From: BRH-c54 sp036567945
GTDB taxonomy: Bacteria > Bacteroidota > Bacteroidia > Flavobacteriales_E > Vicingaceae
Assembly (NCBI GenBank): GCA_036567945.1
Contig: DATCTM010000142.1
Location: 1 to 29,982, forward strand
Length of the DNA stretch: 29,982 nucleotides
Direction of reading: 5' to 3'
Shown here: one piece after another, positions 24,339 to 29,982 of the stretch
How positions within the stretch are numbered: position 1 is the stretch's first letter
Layout: every line of letters begins with the position of its first letter
Made by a program: the position numbers and the translations under genes
The notes under the pieces: generated by a model
The model's database searches: none
What the model was told of the DNA's origin: nothing
The model's input: the letters and a program-made list of their open reading frames with translations, nothing else

Positions 24339-25376
24339 TTAATTAAACCTTGCCTTACTCTTAACACCACCAAATGGGTTAGGGTAAACGTATCTAAAAG
24401 CAATTTCATAAGCCCCTTGTCCGCCCGAAGCATCATTTAATGAAGAAGTATTTACATCATAACTAAAGGTAAGGTTGTAATTATCAATTTCAAAACAAAG
24501 CATGGCAACTACAGCATCGTTCCAACGGTAAAATAAACCGCCACCCATAGCCATACCTTTTACATTTTGTGTGTATTTAGATTCTTCTTTAAATTTATAC
24601 AATACATTAGAGCCAAACATTATTTCATTTATAGCTCCTTGTCGGGAATAAAATAAATAAGGCAATACCGTAAATTTAGGACTTACACCAACAATAGCAT
24701 TGGCATGCCATATCCATCGGTAATGTAATTGGTCAGCAAAAACATTCTGAAACTCAAAATCGGGTTTGGTTAAGTGGTGCATAGAAATACCACTATTTAT
24801 CAGCAATTTTTTTCCTGAAAGGTAATTTTCATCATTTCTGTAAGTCCAAACAATTCCCGAAGTATAATCGGTAGTGCCAAATGATAAATTATCACTACCA
24901 TTACCTTCGTTAGAAGTAAGTGTAGAATTGTATTGAAAACCATCATACTGACTTCCCCATTTAAGAGAAGCAATAGAAGTAGATCGCTGAAAATAACCTC
25001 CCTGAACTCCTAAACCAAGCGTATTTTTATCATTGATATTTACATGGTAAGCAACACTAAGGTTAACTTGAGTGGTTTTGGTTTGCGATTCTCCGGCTTC
25101 ATCATTAAAAAAGTAAAGACCTCCTGCAAAATAGCCTTTTTTGCTACTGTTTTTAGGCTTAAAGTTCATATCAAAACTAGCCATCATAGTATTAAAAGGA
25201 GTAGTTACGCTTCCCCATTGGCTACGGTAGTTCAAAATTCCACGCATGGTATATTCAGCACCTGCATTGGCTGGGTTTACCAATAAGGGAGTCATGTGTG
25301 TCTGGCTTAAGTGAATATCTTGAGCAAAAATGCTGCTCACAAAACACATTAATATTGGTATAATTATTTTTTTCAT
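24339..25376 (-). CDS. PorP/SprF-family type IX secretion membrane protein
   Basis: The 345-residue protein has a signal peptide (ending SSIFAQ) and then DIHLSQTHMTPLLVNPANAGA, the hallmark opening of the PorP/SprF family. GILNYRSQWGS and alternating beta strands of an outer-membrane barrel follow (YFAGGLYFFNDEAGE, GLGVQGGYF, LPYLFYSRQG, GGGLFYRWNDAVVAML, NLTFSYDVNTS). Family members accompany giant SprB-like adhesins with CHU_C domains and are needed for their surface delivery; that fits the adhesin located 21 bases upstream. It is the last gene of the surface operon. Confidence 0.94.
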   Translation of the reverse strand: MKKIIIPILMCFVSSIFAQDIHLSQTHMTPLLVNPANAGAEYTMRGILNYRSQWGSVTTPFNTMMASFDMNFKPKNSSKKGYFAGGLYFFNDEAGESQTKTTQVNLSVAYHVNINDKNTLGLGVQGGYFQRSTSIASLKWGSQYDGFQYNSTLTSNEGNGSDNLSFGTTDYTSGIVWTYRNDENYLSGKKLLINSGISMHHLTKPDFEFQNVFADQLHYRWIWHANAIVGVSPKFTVLPYLFYSRQGAINEIMFGSNVLYKFKEESKYTQNVKGMAMGGGLFYRWNDAVVAMLCFEIDNYNLTFSYDVNTSSLNDASGGQGAYEIAFRYVYPNPFGGVKSKARFN

Positions 25377-25397
25377 GTCTTTTTAATAGCTAGCTTC

Positions 25398-28300
25398 TTA
25401 TTTAAAGATAGTAACATCTCCTTTCAATTCTATTTCTTCTCCATTAATTAATTTCGCCTCTACAGTATAAGCATACACACCAGAGTTAAGATAAGTACCG
25501 TTATAAAACCCGTCCCAACAGCCATTAATATCTTCCGTCTCATAAATTAAAGCTCCCCAACGAGAATATACTCTAAACAATACTTCTGATAAACAGTTAC
25601 TATATACTTTTAGGCAATCATTATTACCATCGCCATTAGGTGAGAAAGCATTGGGTACATAAACTTCTCCGCAAGTTTCATCTACATAAACCGTTACACA
25701 AGCGGAATTAAAACAACCATCTTTTTGCGTTTGCACACAATAGGTAGTAGTTTCTCTTGGTGATGCTGTTGGATTAGGACAAGTTGTACACGATAAACTA
25801 TCACTTGGTGTCCAAACAAAAGGAGGCGTTCCTTGAGCAAAAATAGGAGTAGATTGCCCCATCATTATAGTGGTATCTGTATAAGCATTAATAGTTGGTA
25901 AAGGTTTTACCTGAACGGTGTAAGAAGTACTGTCAACACATCCATTAGTGGTAACAATAACAGTGTATATGGTTGTATCGTTTGGCATCACACTTATGGT
26001 AGAAGTAGTATCTGTGGTACTCCATAAATAAGAACCTCCACCCGTTGCTGTAAGTTGGGTAGTTTCTCCATCACAAATAATGTCAGTTCCTGTAATGTTA
26101 GCCACCGGTTGCGGAATTAAATTTACGGTATGCTGAGCTGAATCTACACATCCAAAAGAACTTGTACCAACAACCGTATAAGTAGTGGTAACTGTTGGAG
26201 AAACCGTTATAGAAGGAGTGGTAGCACTATTACTCCAAACATAAGAAGTAGCACCCGTAGCTGTTAATGTTGCATTTGTACCTAAGCAAATAGAGTCATT
26301 TCCGGTAATAGTAATGTTAGGTAGTGGATTAACAGTTACGGTAACACTAGTAGAATCAAAACATCCATTATTGGTAACAATTACACTATAAGTAGTGGTA
26401 GTTGTAGGAGTAACAGTAATTGCAGCTGTAGTGTCTGTAGTATTCCATAAATAACCATTTCCACCACTTGCTGTAAGTGTAGTAGAATCTCCCACACAAA
26501 TAGTAGTATTTCCTGAAATAGTTGGGGTAGGAGGATTGTTTACAGTAACAGTAAAATAGGCTGTATCTGTACAACCGCCCACATCAACTGCAACCCAATA
26601 TGTAGTAGTAGTTGATGGTGAAACAATTAATGAATCTAAAGTAGAATTGTCACTCCAAGTGTAAGTTCCACCACCTGAAGCATGTAAAACTAAACTTTCG
26701 CCTAAACAAATAGCAGTATCATTAGCAGTAATACTTGCTGTTGGTTGTGTTAAAATTTGAACCGTTGTAGTATCATAACCCACACAACCATTTGCATCTA
26801 TTCCTTCTACCCAATAAGTTGTAGGTGTGGCCGGGTTTACATTTCTAGGATTGGTAGTACTGTTATCATCCCAAACATAGGTGTTTCCACCTGATGCTGT
26901 TAATGTTGCAGTAGAACCATTACAAACGCTTACAGGATTACCATTATTAATTTGAATAGTAGGGTTTGGATTTACCGTAATGGTTTTTGTCATGGTTTGT
27001 TTATTACCACAAACACCTTCTACAACTAAAGTGTAAGTAGTAGTAGTAGATGGTTGAACTGTGATATTTTGAGTAGTATCTCCACCAGGCGTCCATAAAT
27101 AAGAAGAAGCCAAATCAGGACCAAATAAAGTAGTAGTGTCTCCATAGCAAATGTTTGGTCGTGGTGCAACTATATCAGGAAATTGAATACCAGAGTTTGC
27201 GGTTATGGTGTAGCTACAAATATCTCCGGCATAACCATCTATCATTAAGTAATAATCATTACCAATAGTTAGGTTGTTAGCAGTAATGGTAAAGTTAGTA
27301 GAACTTTCTTCAAAATTAGATACAGGAGTAAAATTGCAACAACTTGTTGCTGCTTCAAAAATTTGCATTTGAATTCCCCCCGAAGGATAATTACCAATCC
27401 AGCAGTTACTAATGGCTACATTAAGGATAGCAGTTGTATTTCCTGCTGTAAATTTAATCCACGAGTTATTATTAATTTGAACATCAAATAAAGGAGCGCC
27501 TGTTCCCCAAGGTCCACCTTGACCAAAAATACCACCGGTATTTGTTCCCGGAGTATAGGTGTAAGTAGGAGGGTTGTTTTGTTCTGCATTTCCACGCATA
27601 TTACAAGGTCTATCCGGTGTGTAAGCAGCACTAGTAGTTCCGCTATAACCATTCAAATCACATATATACAATGCTGTAGAGCAAAAATCATTTACAGGAG
27701 AAGCCACACATATTCCAAAATCTCCTGTGGTTGTTCCATATCCCCAATATCTAATGTAATAAGTAGCTCCTGGTGTTAATCCTGTTGCAGAAATAAAAGG
27801 TTTAAAATCGTTTCCTGTTCCTGGATAGTTATAATCGTCAGAACAAGCTATTTGTGTTAAACTGCCACAAGTTCCACTATATAAAGCCATCACACCATCA
27901 TTAATACCAAAATTTAGCTGTGTAGTTATTGAAATCTGACCATTTGCAGGAACAACAACACTAAACCATACATCAGCACTTCCTGCGCCAAACCCACCTT
28001 GTTGAGGAGCAGAACCACCCGTACAAGCTGATGGAGTAGGAGCTCCCATTGAAGCAGTAGCACCAACGGTTGAGAATTGTAAGAAATTACAATCTGAATT
28101 AACAGTAGGTAAAGCTATGGCATTACATGGTTCATCATTAGTTGGTATTGGAGATGCAGAAGGACCTGTTATACAGATGTCAAACGGATGTCCACCACCT
28201 CCATAATAATCATAAACCCTAACAAAATAAATATTCCCTGGAATTAACCCTACCGCATTTATCACTTCATTTCCATTCATAAACCCCGAATCTTCACATT

Positions 28301-29006
28301 GTATAGAATTAAGTGTTCCACACCCTGTTCCTGAAAATAATTCTAATACAGGATCCATAGATGAAGATGGATTTACAGTAATAGTTGCTGTTGAATTAAC
28401 CGCTGTAAAACTAAACCAAACATCGTCATCAGCATTTCCTGTACATCCAACCATCGATTGAGTAGCACCAACTGATGTGGCACTTGTGTTTATACATGTC
28501 GTGTTTACTAATAAATTGATGGCATTTCCACAATTATCATTACTTGGAGCAGGAGGAGGATTGGTAACACAAATAGTAAAAGTTCCTGAACCGGCCCCCA
28601 CACCATAATGATAAACTCTTATTCTGTAAGTATTCCCTATAGTTAAACCTGTAGCATTAATGGTTTCTGTTTGTCCTGTAAAACCTTGATCCATGCATGA
28701 TATAGATACCAAAGAAGCACAAGTATTAGAAAATAGTTGCACCACAGGATCCATTGAAGCACTTGGTGTAACAATAATTTGATGAGATGTGTTAGTAGCT
28801 ACAAATTGATACCAAACATCATCATCGGCATTTCCAACACAACCCGGAATATTTTGAGTCGCTCCAATAGTAGTTCCTGAAGTAGGAGAGGAGCAGTTAG
28901 CAGTAACACTTATAGAAGTAGCAAAAGAACAATTATCTGCTTGAGCAAAAACATTGTTGCTTAATGCTGTGATAATAAATAGTATAAATAATTTAAAAAA
29001 TCTCAT
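25398..29006 (-). CDS. Ig-repeat adhesin with T9SS type B (CHU_C) C-terminal domain
   Basis: The 1202-residue protein has a signal peptide ending NNVFAQ. Three N-terminal Cys-containing beta modules (~22-430) share ADDDVWF-type and VRVYDYYG-type motifs; the first two are close copies (GNADDDVW, SMDPV). A related Gly/Asn-rich domain follows (~435-605). From ~609 to ~1105 there are about seven Ig-like repeats of ~75-80 residues with ICxGDxxTLTASGG ... YxWS ... TTTYxVxVTxxGCxDS signatures. The last 91 residues (1112-1202) are the type B sorting domain: VPNAFSPNGDGNND, FRVYSRWGALIYE, CWDGFYNGTYLNSGVYAY. It should be exported by T9SS and displayed as an adhesin, with PorP/SprF encoded next. Ligand unknown. 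Confidence 0.94.
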   Translation of the reverse strand: MRFFKLFILFIITALSNNVFAQADNCSFATSISVTANCSSPTSGTTIGATQNIPGCVGNADDDVWYQFVATNTSHQIIVTPSASMDPVVQLFSNTCASLVSISCMDQGFTGQTETINATGLTIGNTYRIRVYHYGVGAGSGTFTICVTNPPPAPSNDNCGNAINLLVNTTCINTSATSVGATQSMVGCTGNADDDVWFSFTAVNSTATITVNPSSSMDPVLELFSGTGCGTLNSIQCEDSGFMNGNEVINAVGLIPGNIYFVRVYDYYGGGGHPFDICITGPSASPIPTNDEPCNAIALPTVNSDCNFLQFSTVGATASMGAPTPSACTGGSAPQQGGFGAGSADVWFSVVVPANGQISITTQLNFGINDGVMALYSGTCGSLTQIACSDDYNYPGTGNDFKPFISATGLTPGATYYIRYWGYGTTTGDFGICVASPVNDFCSTALYICDLNGYSGTTSAAYTPDRPCNMRGNAEQNNPPTYTYTPGTNTGGIFGQGGPWGTGAPLFDVQINNNSWIKFTAGNTTAILNVAISNCWIGNYPSGGIQMQIFEAATSCCNFTPVSNFEESSTNFTITANNLTIGNDYYLMIDGYAGDICSYTITANSGIQFPDIVAPRPNICYGDTTTLFGPDLASSYLWTPGGDTTQNITVQPSTTTTYTLVVEGVCGNKQTMTKTITVNPNPTIQINNGNPVSVCNGSTATLTASGGNTYVWDDNSTTNPRNVNPATPTTYWVEGIDANGCVGYDTTTVQILTQPTASITANDTAICLGESLVLHASGGGTYTWSDNSTLDSLIVSPSTTTTYWVAVDVGGCTDTAYFTVTVNNPPTPTISGNTTICVGDSTTLTASGGNGYLWNTTDTTAAITVTPTTTTTYSVIVTNNGCFDSTSVTVTVNPLPNITITGNDSICLGTNATLTATGATSYVWSNSATTPSITVSPTVTTTYTVVGTSSFGCVDSAQHTVNLIPQPVANITGTDIICDGETTQLTATGGGSYLWSTTDTTSTISVMPNDTTIYTVIVTTNGCVDSTSYTVQVKPLPTINAYTDTTIMMGQSTPIFAQGTPPFVWTPSDSLSCTTCPNPTASPRETTTYCVQTQKDGCFNSACVTVYVDETCGEVYVPNAFSPNGDGNNDCLKVYSNCLSEVLFRVYSRWGALIYETEDINGCWDGFYNGTYLNSGVYAYTVEAKLINGEEIELKGDVTIFK
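25850..27190 (-). repeat. Tandem Ig-like coding repeats
   Basis: Within the adhesin about seven units of ~230-250 bases recur, each encoding a strand pattern with CxGD and a TTTTYxVxV end. Units 3 to 6 are the most alike. DNA-level recombination between them could change the adhesin length. Confidence 0.75.
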
Positions 29007-29016
29007 AAATTAAGGA

Positions 29017-29385
29017 CTAAGGGTTAATAGTTTCAAATTTTATTTCTTTAGGCATTAAGCCGTGCTGAGAAATAATTTTTTTCAAATCGGTAGGCTGAAA
29101 TAGTATATCTCCTTCAGATTTTCTAGGTTTTTCTTTAATAATTACTACTAATTGACCCAATTGTTTTTCTTCTTTATATTTTACTTTAGCCTCAAAAACA
29201 TTAACAAGTTGACTTACTTCTGTTTCTATTTGAGAAATGCTTGTAGCCGATAATTCTCCAGAAAAATCATAATAATACATGGTTGTTACTTCTTGTTGAT
29301 GGGTTGCTGTAGCTTGAGCTAACAAGTTGCCGGAACCAAAAATAAAGAGATGAATAAAAAGGACTAATAGTTTAAAAAATTTCAT
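29017..29385 (-). CDS. Small exported protein, first gene of the adhesin operon
   Basis: The 122-residue protein has a signal peptide ending GNLLAQ (about residue 24). The mature part opens TATHQQEVTTMYYYDFSGEL and continues as beta-alpha-beta-like text (SISQIETEVSQLVNVFEAKVKYKEEKQ split by loops, then LGQLVVIIKEKPR, LKKIISQHGLMPKEIKFE). That pattern resembles a heavy-metal-associated (ferredoxin-like) fold, but the CxxC metal motif is absent. It sits 10 bases before the adhesin gene, so it is co-transcribed. The role is unknown; a chaperone or an assembly accessory is an inference. Confidence 0.75.
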   Translation of the reverse strand: MKFFKLLVLFIHLFIFGSGNLLAQATATHQQEVTTMYYYDFSGELSATSISQIETEVSQLVNVFEAKVKYKEEKQLGQLVVIIKEKPRKSEGDILFQPTDLKKIISQHGLMPKEIKFETINP

Positions 29386-29760
29386 ATCAATGATTTATAA
29401 ATAATTAACAAAAGGGGAAGCAAATGTATAAAATTTTAACCATTGAAAGCAAATCTATTTTTAAACATAGTGTTAATTTAATGCTATTAGATAGAGAGAA
29501 ATAAGCTATGACTAACTTTTGAATTATTATTTTAAGTACATATACTTTCTTTAAACATACGCATAGAAGAAAATTGATAATATTTCAGATATGAAAGGGC
29601 GTAATATAAAGTATAAAGGTGAAGCATATTAGATAAAAGATAAAGAGTATAATCTATAAATCAAAGCGAGCAGTACAATAAACAAATTAAATATTAGAAA
29701 AAAAGAAAGTAAAAAAATTGTCTTCACAATCAGGTGATTAAGGGGTGTAAAAGATAAAAG
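29386..29760. other. Intergenic region before the rRNA operon
   Basis: Apart from the adhesin-operon promoter near 29421-29453 I see no gene. The sequence is AT-rich, with increasing A-runs toward the rRNA promoter. A reverse-strand frame at 29730-29951 is a by-product of the purine-rich leader. Confidence 0.5.
29421..29453 (-). promoter_or_regulatory. Predicted promoter of the adhesin operon
   Basis: On the minus strand TTTG (29450-29453), a 21-base spacer and a perfect -7 element TACATTTG (29421-29428) lie about 36 bases upstream of the first start codon. Confidence 0.6.
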
Positions 29761-29812
29761 TAAAAAAAAAGTAAAAAAAAGTTTTGGGAAAAGGAAAAGA
29801 GTTGTACTTTTG
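29750..29812 (+). promoter_or_regulatory. rRNA operon promoter with A-tract upstream region
   Basis: A -33 TTTTG (29782-29786), an 18-base spacer and a perfect -7 element TACTTTTG (29805-29812) match Bacteroidota rRNA promoters. Runs of A (29757-29780) directly upstream could act like an UP element. Transcription should begin at about 29817-29820, giving a leader of roughly 145 bases. Confidence 0.8.
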
Positions 29813-29868
29813 CAGCCCGTTTGAGACGAAATGATGGGAAGTAGAGGGGAAAAAGCGGGAGAAACAGA

Positions 29869-29880
29869 GAGTTCTTTGAA
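29869..29880 (+). promoter_or_regulatory. boxA-like antitermination motif in the rRNA leader
   Basis: GAGTTCTTTGAA resembles the boxA sequence (TGCTCTTTAACA) and the GTTCTTTGA motif commonly found upstream of Bacteroidota 16S genes. It lies about 90 bases before the 16S start. Confidence 0.5.
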
Positions 29881-29962
29881 GAAATTGAAGTAGAGAAAAA
29901 AAGGTAAATATCCTTGAGTAAAATCAACGCGTAGTAATTTTTTAGAAACAAATAAGAATAAT

Positions 29963-29982
29963 TACAACGGAGAGTTTGATCC
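29963..29982 (+). rRNA. rrs: 16S ribosomal RNA, 5' end only
   Basis: The window ends in AGAGTTTGATCC (29971-29982), the universal 5' segment of 16S rRNA (27F primer site). The exact 5' end is estimated by analogy. The gene continues beyond the window. Confidence 0.9.

Noticed and set aside
24304..24340. Imperfect hairpin at the end of the PorP/SprF gene
   Set aside because: The stem has a bulge, overlaps the stop codon and lacks a U run on the minus strand, so it is not supported as a terminator.
29730..29951. Minus-strand open frame over the rRNA leader
   Set aside because: It covers the rRNA promoter and leader; its Phe/Leu/Ser-rich text reflects the purine-rich plus strand.

Overview
The window comes from an AT-rich member of the phylum Bacteroidota, most likely Flavobacteriales or a close relative. 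Four things point there. Type IX secretion (T9SS) hallmarks are present: a type A sorting domain, a type B (CHU_C-like) C-terminal domain and a PorP/SprF-family protein. Several upstream regions carry the Bacteroidota -7 promoter element TAnnTTTG. Shine-Dalgarno motifs are nearly absent. The last ~20 bases are the 5' end of a 16S rRNA gene behind a Bacteroidota-type rRNA promoter.

Layout. 1-800: the tail of an unidentified gene and a secreted hypothetical, closed by an intrinsic terminator. 938-4617: a probable four-gene operon, with a lipoprotein membrane-fusion protein, an FtsX/MacB-like permease and an ATPase (the DevBCA arrangement), then a 2-oxoglutarate/Fe(II) dioxygenase, closed by a bidirectional terminator. 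4686-5927 (minus): a DUF3127 protein with an SSB-like acidic tip, and a secreted protein with a SPOR-like C-terminus. 6019-10383: a giant bacterial alpha-2-macroglobulin-like protein with an apparent Cys-x-Glu-Gln thioester motif. 10472-12663: small exported or membrane hypotheticals. 12718-14463 (minus): an OmpA-type protein with its OmpA domain unusually at the N-terminus. 14718-17419 (minus): housekeeping genes for HU, ribonuclease Z, a STAS anti-anti-sigma-like protein and PhoH. 17550-19813 (plus): SAM hydrolase, a small ABM-like monooxygenase and a class III aminotransferase. 19814-23353: an accessory-looking patch of three same-strand genes (a coiled-coil membrane protein, an RsgA-family GTPase and a GNAT acetyltransferase), each preceded by a copy of a related promoter-bearing repeat. 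23354-24223: a T9SS cargo protein. 24339-29385 (minus): a three-gene surface operon of a small exported protein, a 1202-residue Ig-repeat adhesin and PorP/SprF. 29386-29982: the rRNA promoter, leader and 16S start.

Much of the coding space is devoted to the cell envelope: export, surface adhesins, OmpA and the macroglobulin. The least explained pieces are the repeat-linked cassette-like patch at 19.8-23.3 kb, the dioxygenase attached to the exporter operon, and the DUF3127 protein with an SSB-like tail. I see no CRISPR array, no transposase, no integrase and no tRNA gene. All assignments come from reading the sequence; no database search was run.
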